Positions 1 through 12,160 are shown, counted from the first letter of the stretch. The stretch is DNA of 64,000 nucleotides from Lingula anatina (GCF_001039355.2 NW_019774192.1:187523-251522); one strand, 5' to 3'. Made by a program: numbers and translations. The notes: generated by a model not told the origin, from the letters alone.

Positions 1-345
1 TGATTTCACAGTTTTTACCGGTAAATCCCGCAACACACGAGCACGTATAGCCGTTAATATTGTCTGTGCAATTTGCTCCATTCTGACAAGGTTTAGGGGC
101 ACAATCATCCACGTTGGTTTCACAGTTTTTACCGTTAAATCCCGAAAGACACAAACACGTATAGCCGTTAATATTGTCTGTACAATTTGCTCCATTCTGA
201 CAAGGTTTAGAGGCACAATCGTTTATGTTGATTTCACAGTTTTTACCGGTAAATCCCGCAACACACGAGCACGTATAGCCGTTAATATTGTCTGTGCAAT
301 TTGCTCCATTCTGACAAGTTTTCGAGGCACAGTCCTCTATGTTGG
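1..345 (-). repeat. Tandem 114-bp EGF-coding units, highly similar
   Basis: Three consecutive 114-base units (about 1-116, 117-230, 231-344) encode one EGF repeat each and differ at only a few bases. The first and third are almost the same. This points to recent duplication or gene conversion within the coding exon. Confidence 0.8.
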
Positions 346-826
346 AACCACAGTTGGCCCCGGTAAATCCTACTGGACAGATGCATGTATACCCATTAAT
401 ACCGTTCGTACACGTCCCACCACTTTTACAGGGTGAGGAAAGACAGTCATTAATGTTCACATCGCACGTTTCTCCTGTGAACCCAGACACACAGTCGCAC
501 GAGAAACTATTCACCCTGTCGGTGCACTTGGCTCCATTTTTACAAGGCGCGGAATGACAGTCGTTTATGTTGGTTTCGCAGTCCTTTCCCGTGAAGCCAG
601 TTGGACACGTGCCTGAATATCCTTTTGCAGTGTCTCTGCACGCAACATTGTTTTGGCACGGGAACCTCCTCGTGCTTTCTGCGTCTGAATGTGAATGGCC
701 GATAGAAAGTAAACGTAGATGAAATATCAGAAAAATCGCTAAAGCGGCAACAACCAAAATTGATCCTACTCTTATAGCAAGAGAAAAATAAGAACGAATT
801 CGACGGGTGGTTCGTGCGGATTTCAT
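1..826 (-). CDS. Type II membrane protein with tandem EGF repeats (3' part outside window)
   Basis: Uninterrupted reading frame from an ATG at 826 to the left edge. An in-frame stop lies about 45 bases upstream and no other in-frame ATG intervenes, so the start is well supported. There is a short basic N-terminus (KSARTTRRIRS), then one hydrophobic segment around residues 18-42 with no cleavage-like end, so a signal anchor with the EGF part outside the cell is inferred. From about residue 57 there is a degenerate EGF start, then EGF units of 38 residues with six cysteines. Most carry the calcium-binding style INDC start and the Asp/Asn hydroxylation consensus C-x-D/N-x4-Y-x-C. The last units seen (positions 1-345) are nearly identical at DNA level. 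At least five EGF repeats fall in one exon. This frame resembles the EGF exons of genes A and B, but no CTLD is attached. Ligand and function unknown. Confidence 0.8.
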   Translation of the reverse strand, partial: MKSARTTRRIRSYFSLAIRVGSILVVAALAIFLIFHLRLLSIGHSHSDAESTRRFPCQNNVACRDTAKGYSGTCPTGFTGKDCETNINDCHSAPCKNGAKCTDRVNSFSCDCVSGFTGETCDVNINDCLSSPCKSGGTCTNGINGYTCICPVGFTGANCGSNIEDCASKTCQNGANCTDNINGYTCSCVAGFTGKNCEININDCASKPCQNGANCTDNINGYTCLCLSGFNGKNCETNVDDCAPKPCQNGANCTDNINGYTCSCVAGFTGKNCEI

Positions 827-2800
827 GAGCGTCTTTAGTCTACTCCTAATTATTTCATATGTCTTGTCCCTCTAAAATTATCCTGCCAACGTTTTTAAAA
901 AGAAAATTCAATAGGACGAGCTGCCTGGTGAAGCTAAAACTAAAAAACTGTTAAGGGAATAAGAAATCATATGCGCCAATGTGAGAAAATTAATATTTAA
1001 TTTGGTTTAATTCTCTTATCTGGAAATATGTGAACTCTGCCTACAAAGCAAACACATACCGCGGGAGATGGCGTGAAGACCAAACAATTGTGGTATATGG
1101 ACAAGCCCTCAATAATTTAATCCAATCCATCTGCGTTACTGACGGGTATTTTAAATTCTCAAACTTCGTCATCTTTCATCGTTACATGTATTTTTTTTTT
1201 CAAATGGATTAGTCATTTTATGCCAAAATCATTATCAGTGTGGTCAGTGTTGGTCGGTCACTTCCAGTATACGTTTCATAAAATATAATATATTCAAATA
1301 GCTATCTGGACTAATATAGACCGGAAACTACATTAAATTAGAATGCCCACCGAGTATGCCCACCCTTTGCCCAACATGCTTTTGATTCCCATCAACTCAG
1401 AGCCGATGACGATAACTAATGTAATAGACTCACACACTTCTAAAATGTCAACACCAACTCTGCCCTCGTCGTTGTCACCTGAATAAGTTAACATTATGAT
1501 ATCACACAGAACCAGACAGAGATAAGCTATGATACACATAACCTAAGCACCTTTAACAGGGCGTGTTAGTAAACAGGTAAGATGGCCCTTAGGCATGCCT
1601 GACAAGTTAAGAGAGATGTTATGGGTTAAGAAGCCACAAGACTTTCAGGTACTTTTTTAATCTAATGTATTTGAATTTTTTACCGTCAGTGTTTTTGCAA
1701 GGTGTAACACAACCGGATATTGTTTGGTTAGCTGAGAACAGTAAAAATTCAGTCCCTTAAGAGAATCTCTGTGGTTAATAAACCGTTCGGCTACTTGCTG
1801 AAATGCTATACAGCCGAAATGTCATAATGTCTAGTTGTCATAATAGATGATCAATTTTTATTTGTAATGAATTCCGCAACTTAATTATTGTAAACATGTG
1901 GCTCGTTCACACACATTTCGCCATCTACACAATTACAACTGCGTGAACTTTATGTGATATTACACACAGAATAAGCAACATCATTGAATGACGCATTTCA
2001 GTACAAATAAAAGTGAAGGGAATGAAAGAAAACTTACTTTGAATAATATAAGCACCCTTTTGGGTCGAAAGAGGTCCCAAATCACTCCCAGATCTGTCTG
2101 GCTGGAATACCCTCCCCATGGAGCAAGATCTGAGCGTGTAATCCTAACTTCATTTGAGGCTGACGTTCTCATTATGGTGATAATGGCCTGTGAATGTTTT
2201 TGTGTTTTTTTTTTTCGGTCGTTGGCAATGTTTTTATGAAGTGTTAATCAAGCAGAAGGGCTGAAAGCAACTAAAATATATATTAAGGGTTACGAGCGCG
2301 GTCTGCATGCAGTTGGGTCAATTCTGATTGTCTCGGTTGGCTTCTTGATACTACGGTAAACAGACACATCATCAATACAGTTTGCGTTTGTGATTATAGT
2401 TATTGTTTTTTCTTTGAGCATTGATTATTAGTGTTCCTACATTGTATCTAACGGCTAATTGAAATTAATGTATTTGTACCTTGTTTAATTCATTAATAGA
2501 TGCTAATTTATTTGGTCCTTTTTTATCTCTAGTCGTTTACCTTTAGTTATTTTTATTCTAGTATGTCCTTGTTATAGGGTGCACGTTTTATTTTATTTGG
2601 TCAAGATATAATCAGTGCAGTTTGATTTATAATGATATTTATATAATTCTGATGTGTTAAAATAAAATATTTTGAATTAAATTCAGTCTTAAGATGAAAC
2701 AAAAATAAATGAATAATGTAAGTCGAGGCATGATAAGTATTATCTCCTATTAATTTTTATAGATATAAAAGCAAAAAATTAAAATAAATAAATAAAATAA
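827..2800. other. Spacer without recognisable gene
   Basis: 5' flank of the left-edge EGF gene. It is AT-rich, and the short open frames on both strands show no recognisable domain or codon pattern. I see no RNA gene or clear mobile element. Confidence 0.5.
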
Positions 2801-2809
2801 AATAAAAAA

Positions 2810-3965
2810 GGTGGGTTCGATTTTCATTTTTCCAAGTGGCACAACATTTTATAATAAAAAAGAAAGTCTACATTTCATTTGAAAAGTTGTTATTACGAAT
2901 TTAATTTTTCTCTTCGTATTAAATGCTAGTTTTTAGAATGCTTTTGAGTGGTTGCAATTTTTAAACAAGATCTTTCAAAGCTATCGGTGGTGGTTTTGGT
3001 GATCAAGGAGTATTCCATGGCCGTTCTAAGAAAGTAAAAACGCCAAATTTCATGCAAACCAATTCAACCCCATACTCGGTTGACCTCTGGAAACAGCCCT
3101 ACAAGTCTGGGCTAAGTCTCATTTGGAAGTCACTCTTATGTTCAGATATACAAATTAGGGCCGGAAGCCAGCATTTTCAAAGAGGGGGTTCTTTTTCTGA
3201 AAAAGTGGACCTTTTACCACGAAAACTTCATGTACTTACATAAAATTTTACCCAGAGGGGACCTTTTAACAGCAAAAGGGTTGTTCTTTCGACCCTCCGA
3301 ACCACCCCTGTCTACGGGCCTGAAATATGTACTTGATCTATATTTAGCGGGCTATCGGGATTGGAGATAACATTACCAAGGGTGTGAGTTGTACTTAACG
3401 TGTTTTGAGATGTCACCTGTAGTAACCCCCCCCCCCCTCCGGTATTATTCCTTTTTACCATAAACAAACACCAGTGAAACTGCAACTTGTCTCAATAACT
3501 ATGCCTCTTTGTGTGTTTGCGCAAGTTCGTGCTTGCGGTGTAAGTGTCGATGTGAAATGCGCGTGCGTTTTTTTTTCTTTGTATGTGTGTTTTCATGTTT
3601 CAGATAAAAATGACAAAAACGTGAAACAATTGATCTGAATTATAAATTTGGAAATCATGATATAAATATATATAAATATGAATATTTTTAGACAACTGTA
3701 TTCAAACAAGCCCTCGTTGTTTTGCGTCGTACATGAAACTACAGAACCTTATGCCCATGTACCTGTACTCAACATGACTGTTATAAGTCACGGCTTGAAA
3801 TGGAAAGGTGCTACCTCCTCTTTTCCTACGTTTGTTCATAAGTTAATAAAACCAACACAATCAGACTTATGTATTGTTTTCTCATGAACATTTTGATTGT
3901 GATGGACTGCTGACAGGTACAACAGGACAGACGCGCACACGAGTACGTGTACAAAGATCCGTACA
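2810..3965 (+). repeat. Duplicated segment related to upstream DNA of gene B
   Basis: Stretches here (around 2815-2905, 3505-3640 and 3710-3960) match, in the same order, stretches at 10985-11260 and 11500-11960. Shared marks include the GT-rich run before ttgcggtgtaagtgt and the string gattgtgatggactgct. The match breaks off near 3965. It looks like a diverged copy of the 5' flank of the CTLD genes. Confidence 0.6.
3160..3320. repeat. Dispersed repeat (copy 1)
   Basis: Shares blocks such as aagtggaccttttac and acccagaggggacctttt with 16290-16435. It starts with a ggccgg-type end and finishes with tctacgggcctg. Probably a fragment of a non-autonomous transposon. No coding capacity seen. Confidence 0.45.
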
Positions 3966-4085
3966 GCTCACTTACGCAGATTCCGCCATTCTCGCAAGGA
4001 GTAGGGAGGCACATGTTGATGAAAGTTTAACAAACTGTCCCTGTATAACGTACACTGCATACACATGCATACCCAGTAACTCTAC
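3880..4085 (-). pseudogene. Decayed EGF repeat fragment
   Basis: On the minus strand one frame reads the second half of an EGF unit (GYACVCSVRYTGTVC), then a TAA where the usual Glu codon after the last cysteine would be, then the first half of the next unit (INMCLPTPCENGGIC) and a degraded remainder. It lies between gene A's 3' end and the left-edge EGF gene, and overlaps the breakpoint of the duplicated upstream segment. A GTAAGTGAG string follows GGIC, so a real donor site is an alternative, but the in-frame stop argues for a relic. Confidence 0.45.
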
Positions 4086-4089
4086 TCAT

Positions 4090-5040
4090 GCGTTTTGAAC
4101 TTGAATAGGGAGTAGTTTATTGGACATCTTAATGTGACCGTGAATTTGACTTTTGGTCTACTTTTCCACATAAAATGTACTTTGTATATTTATTGGCTCA
4201 TATTTCTAAGCAAGTAAACAGATCCATCTATAGCTGCCATATGATTCGATTGAGCCTAATCTCATTAAAAAAATATGTCGGTTTTGTATTAAGCAGCATA
4301 TAAAATAGCATTATATTGAGAAAAAAAATATTTTATGCATCATTATAAGCTTTACCGTCTGTTTATTTTACAGCTTGGCTGCTTTTTTTTTTTTTCAGAT
4401 TGATTGGTATAAATTTCTGTCTAACAACCACGTATTTCCTGCTGCACCGGGAAAATCATATAAAATAAAATGAGTTTTAGTGTAATGTTTCCTCCATAAT
4501 AAGCGCAAGCGATGTTAAATATCTGAAATTAATTCACCAAATACCGTTTTTAACTTACTGCATTGTGATCCACACAAAAGTGAAAGTTCAGAGACCAATA
4601 TTACTTCAAACAATGGTGGCAAATAATTAAAGCTGTTAAGCAATTTAATGTCTGTTCTGAATCAATGAGGTCGATCCGCGAATGCCTTTTGGTAATGCCA
4701 ACAGCATGTAGACACTGTACGTTAATTGTTACATTAAAAATTCAGTCCACTCTAGGAATTACAATTGAAGGTCTTATTTTCAGCTAAAAACAAATCTCTA
4801 TGATTTTTTTTTTCACGTTGAGCGATACACTTTTCTGTATCGCACCAGTTACTGCTTTTAAAATGTAAGTACGCTGCTAGGGGTTTAACCCCTTTTACAA
4901 GCCCAATTGTACCAGTCAGAATGTCAGAATTAATTCAGTAAACTTGCGGGGGTCCGTCGAGGCGACTCTGGCATTACTGCCTGCCATAGCTACAAAGTTG
5001 ACACTCTCTCAAACTGATACCGTACAGAAATGTACTCGGC
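4090..5040. other. 3' flank of gene A
   Basis: AT-rich sequence downstream of gene A's stop codon on the minus strand. It should include the gene's 3' UTR. No further exon, RNA gene or repeat recognised. Confidence 0.4.
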
Positions 5041-5047
5041 CAATATA

Positions 5048-7851
5048 TTAACCATTCAAACTGCCAGTCTTGACTTCACAGTCTTTACCTGTGTAGCCAG
5101 GGTCACAGTCACATTTATAACCGTTTACCAAGTCAGTGCATATGCCATTCCGGCATGGCCAGCTGTCGCATTCGTTCACTTTAGTATCACACTTCAGCCC
5201 GATGAACCCAGCTTGGCAGCGACACACGTGACCGTCAGTGGGACTGTAGTCACAACTACCTCCGTTCTGACAAAGGCATCGCTCACAGTGGGCCCCGGAC
5301 CACAAACTTGGGCATGTGCACTGAAAGGTCCCATTGAGTTGTGTGCTACAGCGTCCGCCGTGAAGACAGGGGGAACTGGCGCAAGGGTCGACACGGGTTT
5401 GGCAGTGGGTTCCCTTGTGGGTGGCCGGACAGGTGCAGTTGTAGCCCCCAAGCTTCGGAACGCATGTAGACCCATGCTGACATGGGTTGGACTGACAGAA
5501 AACGATTTGGGTTTCACAATGCTTGCCGGTATAAAATGGAGGACATAAACATTGGTAGTCACCGAGGTTACTTTTATATGTACCGGTAGCACTAGAATCA
5601 GTATCCTTGCATTGTCCGCCGTTTTTGCAGGGGTTTGCAGAACATGGCGTTGCTGTAGATGTACTTTCTGTAAAAGAGACAAAAAACGATACTAGTCAGG
5701 GATCGCTTACAAACCGACCTTTTATTAAAAATGTGTGTACTTTGACTTATGAAACTGATTAAAGGGATAATAACTCTTCGTATGAGATCTATATTTCACA
5801 ATAAAAACATTGTGAATAACTGATAGAAATATAATATATTCTGCTTTACCACAAAAACGGCAATTATAGCTATTATTCTGATATCTGAGCTTGTCTTTAG
5901 ACCACGTGCTCTCCACTGATGGCTATATACTCTGTTAAAATCTTTTAAGAGATTAAAAAAAACAAATTTTTAAGAAAAAAACAGGGACTAACTTTGAATG
6001 TAAAAATGGAAGGTTATTATCCCTATAAGGGTACGAGGAACATTGGGTGTACGAGGAACTAGTAGTTATAGATTGCTGCCAATGCACTGAATGCATATCG
6101 ATTGCTATTTTTCGCCAACATTTCCCCAGCTGTATCTTTAAACCCTGGAAACAAGAACTGACTTTAACAACACATCCCCGCTGTCTATGGTAAATATACT
6201 ACTACTCTGTAATGTCCCTCTCAAAGCGGTGATTATGCTGCATGGAAGTATGCTTTTAGTACTTTTAATTACTTTTAATTAATTTAAATACTTACAAACC
6301 AAACTCAACAATTTTACACTTAAATTACCTTTTGCTGCCATGGTGGTAGTTGTAGAGGGTTGCGTGACAGTACTAGAAATAGTGGTAGGTGGCACTTCAC
6401 AATTAACTCCACTAAAACCACCTGGACATTGGCAAATGTATCCATTGACTTTATCTTGACATGAGCCGTTGTTCAAACAAGGATTGGATGCACATTCATC
6501 TATGCTGGTTTGACATCGAGAACCGGTAAAACCAGAGGGGCACTGACACATGTATCCGTCGATACCATCTGTACAAGTAGCGCCATGTCTGCAGGGCTGA
6601 GATGCACATTTGTTAATTTTGGTCTCGCAGCTGGGACCTGTAACACCGACTGCACATATGCAAGAATATCCATTAATATCGTCGATGCATGTGGCGTTAT
6701 TCTTGCACGGCTGAGATGCACATTCGTCAATGTTAGTTTCACAGTGTTTTCCAGTAAACCCATTTCTGCATCGACAAACATAACCATTTAAGGCATCTTC
6801 ACACACAGCACCATTTACACAAGGGTTAGATTTACATTCATCTACGTTCACGGTGCACGTTTTGCCAGTCAGCCCAGCGGGGCAAATGCAGACGTAAAAG
6901 TTCATCCCATCTTTGCACATCCCGTTGTTCTTGCACGGTTGAGAGTCACATTCATTGATGCTATTCTCGCACGTTTTCCCCGTTAATCCAGGTAAGCACT
7001 GACAGGAAAACCCGTCGATTTCATCAGTGCAGGTACCTCCATTCTTACAAGGTTGAGATGCACATTCGTCTATATTGACGTCGCAAGTTTCACCCGTGAA
7101 CCCTGGGTGACAATGACATTTATAACTGCCCAACACGCTTTCGCACGCCCCTTGCTGTTGGTGGCACGGGTTGCTGGCGCATTCGTTTATTTTAGCCTCA
7201 CAATCCACGCCAGTAAAACCAGCGTCACAATGGCACGTGTAACTATTGATGCCATCTTGACACCATCCATGTCCGCTGCAGGAGCGTAAATCACAATCGT
7301 TGATGTTTGTTTCACAATTTCTTCCTGTAAAACCACTGTCACATTTACATATGTAACGATGAAAGTTGTACATGTCATAACACTTTCCTCGTCCACTGCA
7401 TATACCAGATCTGGCGCAATAACTGGTGCTGGTTTCACAGAAAGAGCCGGAAAATCCTGTTGGACAATGGCAGCGGTAACCGTCGTATGTTCCATTGTTC
7501 CGACAAGGGTTCTTGAGCCCCGAACCTGTTGGATAATATAAACATTTTATCTCTCATTGGCACTTTTCTTTATTTGTTAGATGTGTTATTTCATGTAGTG
7601 ATTCAATTACCTCTACACATGTGCACCGTAATTATTTCATTATTCATGCGCGTTTGAATAACGTTCATATCAGGTGCTGGAAGCAAAGGTATATTGAATG
7701 TTGAACATCCATCATATGCACACACACACACGTGCGTGCACGCACATGCATTCGCTCCCACACGAATGGATACATAAGGAGAAGCTCAAATACTGTATAA
7801 ACGTGCGCCCCCCTCTTTCTTTCTGTATCTGTCGCTTTCTATTTCTCCTCC

Positions 7852-7924
<73 letters not shown>

Positions 7925-9762
7925 TGGTAAAACCAATTAATTTATAAGTAATTTACACCTACCTGCTTTTACCTCGCAAATGAAGGGTAGTGCACAATCA
8001 CAGGGCAGTGACCGTGTTGCACCTGTGCCGAAAACACTGAGGCGAAGACTGCTGCACCAACCGCCTATACTGGTAATACTCACTGTGTATGATAAAATGT
8101 ATACATACCAGCAGTGTAATAGGGTAATAATCTCAATTTCATGTAAACTGACTCTACATATTTTGTAAGAAAGTTACGCAAAATGTAATACATTCAGTCT
8201 CAGTAACATGTACCAGTACGTTTTTGGCGTTACATATGTACAAGTGCAAAATGTGATTAAACATTTTAAAAGAGCAATTTCGATAGAGAGTGAGAGAGAG
8301 ATAACCTGTTCTTTTGTAGCGTCCATATGGTATCCTGGAATATAAAATAATGTATATTAACGTAAGACTTAGATAATGTTTTCTTTTTATTTAAAAATAT
8401 GTAATTATTTTGGCTGCTTACTGTAAGTTCCCGAAAGAACGTCTAGAGCTCCCATTATAACCCGTACCATGTACGAGACAGTCCACTGTGATACAGGATC
8501 AGGTTTTTGTATAGGTACGCCCATCCCAGAATTTGGCCCGTTTACTGTATGTCACGCGAAAATCTAACCTGTTTGAATCTAATGAAAGGTGAAGTTTGGG
8601 TTACACAGCTTCTCAGTTTTCGCCACACTATAGAGTTACTTACCACAACTGGATACCAAAGCATGAGGGCCTTTAATCTGTTTTAGCTTTGTAAAACGAT
8701 TAAGTGAAGAATTGATATCTTTTTAACAAATAATGTGTGTACCAGACGGCACAACATTCCAGTGACATCTGGTGTGCAGTAAACATATCAAGTTTATTTG
8801 TCCCCAGAGGTATATATTCTAAATGTCTTCAATTTTTACAATATCATACCTTGAGGGGCATTTGTAGGTTGAAGAATACACCCAATGTGTGCTGGTATAA
8901 GAGGAAAATCTGCTGTACATAGAAGTGTGTCTCTTTGAAATTCGTGAATTACTGTTTATCCAGGCATCCGTGACATTATATTTTTTCAATGCCCTGTTAA
9001 ATTCTCTCTGCTCTTGGTACATGTTAGATCCAATATAGGCAAGATTTCCACCCAATTTGTATCTGCAGTACCCTTGTGCCCAGGTCCAGGAACTTGCATC
9101 TCTACATATTTGGTATTTTTTAGATGAGCTGAACCTCAACTCGGAGCAACCTTAAAAGTAAAGGAGTGTAGGTTTTTGAAATGACGTATGCAAATAAATA
9201 AATAAATACGTAAGTAAATAAATAAATAGATAAATAAATAAATTAATTAAAAAATAAAATAACGTCATAAAAGAGTTGATGATTATATGTATGTTCTAGT
9301 TATGACAGTCAAATGTTGTTGAATCACATTTGACTGAAAGCGGTATTCGCGGCCTCTTAAAAGATAAAATGTTATCGGAGTCTTAACCCTTTTGGATTCA
9401 TAATCCCGTCGTCATATTTGTTTTACGTACACAATAAACTCCTTTTTCATGACAACCTTTCTGTGGTAATTTAACTTAAGAACATGTTTAAAAAAAACGA
9501 CCCTTCTGCAATTTAAAGTAAAGAGTCCATGCATCGTACCAGAAACAACATTACGCAACTATGCTTAAATACAGTAAGCAATCACAGCTTACACTGCCTT
9601 TACAGGCGGAAACATTAAGTAAGCGTGGTTACCTTTCGGCCGTCCATAGTTTACCCAGCGGTATCCGCTGCCAAATAGGTGTAATGTGGCCGTGCCTGGT
9701 GCGATGTAGTGCCCTAGGACACAGCATACTAGTAGACAAACGTGCAGTTGACCAAGACCCAT
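5048..9762 (-). CDS. Gene A: secreted CTLD - EGF mosaic protein with 15 EGF-type repeats
   Basis: Six exons, 792 residues: 9633-9762, 8850-9150, 8306-8334, 7963-8064, 6329-7525, 5048-5667. All joins are GT-AG and in frame. Exon 1 gives a signal peptide (start [14 protein letters not shown]). Exons 2-4 give a C-type-lectin-like domain at residues 44-187 ([24 protein letters not shown]), which lacks clear EPN/QPD and WND calcium ligands, so classical sugar binding is doubtful. Exon 5 holds ten EGF-type units, mostly calcium-binding style, then a Thr/Ser linker. Exon 6 adds five more EGF repeats and the stop. Exon 1, exon 3 and the EGF block align with gene B. The last exon has no counterpart there. 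The first EGF unit lacks two cysteines. Probably a secreted adhesion or matrix protein, by inference from its domains. Confidence 0.85.
5759..6027. mobile_element. Foldback element, TTAA-flanked family (internally deleted copy)
   Basis: Lies in the last intron of gene A. It matches the copy at 42043-42394 from its left end (taaagggataata) through the internal sequence, but lacks the segment before the right end and finishes ttattatccct without an intact TTAA. Confidence 0.65.
7840..7921. repeat. (CT)n(CA)n microsatellite
   Basis: Pure CT run followed by about 20 CA units, in gene A's intron 4. Confidence 0.95.
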
Positions 9763-9840
9763 TTCGACGTGCAAGTTGTCGATCGAGTAAGCCCGTAAGT
9801 ATACTCGTATCTAAATATGGAGAAGTCGTGACTCAGCGTG

Positions 9841-9846
9841 TTTATA
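9841..9846 (-). promoter_or_regulatory. TATA box of gene A
   Basis: TATAAA on the minus strand about 80 bases before the ATG at 9762, inside gcagtataaacacgctgagtca. The same block, including the TGAGTCA motif just downstream, precedes gene B at the same distance, which supports it as the core promoter. Confidence 0.6.
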
Positions 9847-9914
9847 CTGCAACCATGACACCTCATCTTGATAGCAAGAACAGATCTTTCAACCTGCACG
9901 TCCTCCCTCCACTT

Positions 9915-9924
9915 ATCTCTCTCA

Positions 9925-9958
<34 letters not shown>
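9915..9958. repeat. (CT)n microsatellite upstream of gene A
   Basis: CT run that has a mirror copy (GA run, 12057-12083) upstream of gene B, as expected for an inverted duplication. Confidence 0.9.
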
Positions 9959-9959
<1 letters not shown>

Positions 9960-10402
9960 CACCACCACCATACTCCCCTCTCACTCTCTGAACGCGTTCT
10001 AAACTTGGTGTATGTAACTGCATGCGTCCTTGCGGATTTGCAAACGTACGTCTGCGCCTGTATTGTGCCTTTGATCAGTCCATCGCAATGAAAAACCTGG
10101 AGAAAACAATTTATTAGTCATATTTACATATAAACCAAGATCTGGATGTTTATTTGTAAAAGCCTGTTATGGACATGCGATTCCTTTGCCAAGTCCGATT
10201 ACCGTATTCATTCCATTATCTTATAGGCTTCTGTACGGCTGAGGATAAGCTTTTCGAAAAGTGAAATTTAATCTGAATATTTGAAAGTTTTGAACTGAAT
10301 AGCATTGAACGCTAAGTTGAGATACATGTACGTACAACGTTAAACATATTTCCAGCGTTCTTCCATTTACTGCCTATAGCGAAGTGTGATCTGCTGGACT
10401 TA

Positions 10403-10652
10403 GGGACCGTTCACATAAAAAATATATTTTCTAAAAATCTTTTTGCGGTATCTTGTGATCACGGTCTGTGCCCTGAATACCCCAGGGCGTAATTACGGGC
10501 AGCGCGAGCCTGTTACTTCCAAAGCTGTAACTAATTCTCGGCGCTGCCAGTTATCACTCAACGGGGTATTCAGGGCACAGACCGTGATCACAAGATACCG
10601 CAAATAGATTTTTAGATTTTGAGAAAATAGATTTTTCATGTGAACGGTCCCC
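10403..10652. mobile_element. Foldback MITE with long terminal inverted repeats
   Basis: Ends gggaccgttcacat and atgtgaacggtccc. The inverted arms extend about 100 bases, including gcggtatcttgtgatcacgg and its complement, around a short unpaired centre. No coding sequence, so non-autonomous. It sits between genes A and B, close to the centre of their inverted duplication. Family not assigned. Confidence 0.8.
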
Positions 10653-10979
10653 AAGTTGATCACAGTAAGTTTCTAAAAAGTAATAGTATGGGTGTCGCCC
10701 GTTTACGTATCAGTAATTTCATGGTTTTTGCATAATAAATTAGACAAGTCTTTACGTCAGGGTTAGCGCTGTTTGAAAAATCCTGAGAGGTACAGGACTC
10801 AACGTTTCGGGTGTTTTTATCTATTTTTATCTTTTGGCTGTATCTAGAATGGACCTTTGGATCAGTAATAAATATATACAGATAAAGAAATCATTACGGT
10901 CATTAAAATTATTGCTGTACTGAAATAAATAATTGTATCAAACCCAAGTAAAGAAAGCCGATAAAAGTACGTTCTAAAA

Positions 10980-11290
10980 GTATGCAAGATACGATTTTCA
11001 TTTTTCAAAGTAATTAAAAAATAATTATAACAAAAATAAAGTCTACATTACATTTAAAAGTTATTATGGTGAATTTAATTCTAGAACCATGTACCCATGT
11101 ATGTGTATTAAACATGATTGCGATATCTCCTCTATCCAATGTTTGTTTATAAGTTAATAAGACTTACGTATTGTTTTCTTGTGTGAATTTTGATTGTGAT
11201 GGACTGCTCACAGGTTCAAAGGACGGACACACCTACGTATACATATACAGGCACGCTGACAGTTCTGTTTTTAATCATGCTCTGAGATGC
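10980..11290 (+). repeat. Duplicated upstream segment (second copy)
   Basis: Matches parts of 2810-3960, including gattgtgatggactgctcacagg and the preceding AT-rich block, and leads directly into the decayed first exon at 11382. One of three related copies in this locus. Confidence 0.55.
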
Positions 11291-11301
11291 TATCTCTGCA
11301 G

Positions 11302-11483
11302 TATAAACACACTAAATCACGCCACGTGTAGTTTTTGAGTAAATAATTAACACAGGTTCTCCTGTTAGCCACTTTGTCGAAATGGGTCTTGGGTGAACGC
11401 TTGCCTTCAAGCATACTGTGTCTGAGAACAGTGCATCGCACTAGGCACGGGAACATACATGTATCCCTTGTTTGGCAGTGGAT
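11302..11483 (+). pseudogene. Decayed first exon of a CTLD-EGF paralog
   Basis: Carries the same promoter block (gcagtataaacac at 11299) and the same gtcgaaATGGGTCTTGGG start as genes A and B, but the fifth codon is TGA. Recognisable exon-1 sequence continues to about 11483 (gcatcgcac, ggcacgggaacatac, ggcagtgga), with no donor site. No CTLD exon follows before gene B's own promoter, so only a 5' end remains. Confidence 0.75.
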
Positions 11484-11499
11484 TATATTCTTATGTGCC

Positions 11500-12034
11500 A
11501 AATACAAATGTCAGTAAAATATGCGACAGAAACTTGCCTCAATGAATGTGCGTCTTTGTGTGTGTGTGCTCACGTGCGTGCGTGCGGTGTAAGTGTGGTT
11601 GTGGAATGCACGTGCGTTTCTGTTTTCACGTTACAGAAAAGCATGACAAAAGCGTGAAACAATTGGTCTGAATTTGAATTTTTGCAGTCGTATAAAATGG
11701 TACAAGTAGCACATAAAAAAGCTATTAACATATACAACATATTGATTGACTGTATTTAAACATATCACCTTTGTTCTGTGTCGTACAGGGAACTAGAACC
11801 TTATACCAAAGTACATGTGCTTATCTTGTTATAATTCAAGTCCTGATAAGAATATAGGTGATACCTTCTATATCCTACGTTGGTTTACATGAAAGACTAA
11901 TATATTGTTTTCTCCAGATTTTTTTTATCGCGATGGACTGCTCATAGTCACAATAGCACAGACGTACGTTTATAAATACGCAATGACGCATGCAGTTACA
12001 TGCACTAAGTTTAGAACACGTTCAAAGAGTGAGA
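11500..12034 (+). repeat. Duplicated upstream segment (third copy), 5' flank of gene B
   Basis: Related to 3480-3960 (GT-rich run, gcggtgtaagtgtgg, tgcgatggactgctca type strings). The part from about 11960 to 12238 is the inverted counterpart of gene A's upstream DNA at 9763-10090. Confidence 0.6.
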
Positions 12035-12052
12035 GGGGCGTATGGTGGCGGT

Positions 12053-12088
<36 letters not shown>

Positions 12089-12153
12089 GGAGGGAGGACG
12101 TGCAGGTTGAAAGATCTTTCTCACAATCTTGTTTCAAAGTATCATGGCTGCAG

Positions 12154-12160
12154 TATAAAA
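12154..12160 (+). promoter_or_regulatory. TATA box of gene B
   Basis: TATAAAA 85 bases before the ATG at 12239, followed at once by an AP-1-like TGAGTCA (12165-12171). Both are conserved upstream of gene A and, in part, upstream of the decayed exon at 11382. Confidence 0.6.

Noticed and set aside
1-345. CRISPR-like regular repeat
   Set aside because: The repeats are adjacent 114-bp EGF-coding units with no spacers, in a eukaryotic gene.
1333-1539. Small hydrophobic minus-strand frame (68 codons)
   Set aside because: No domain, no splice context, no repeat of the sequence elsewhere. Consistent with chance.
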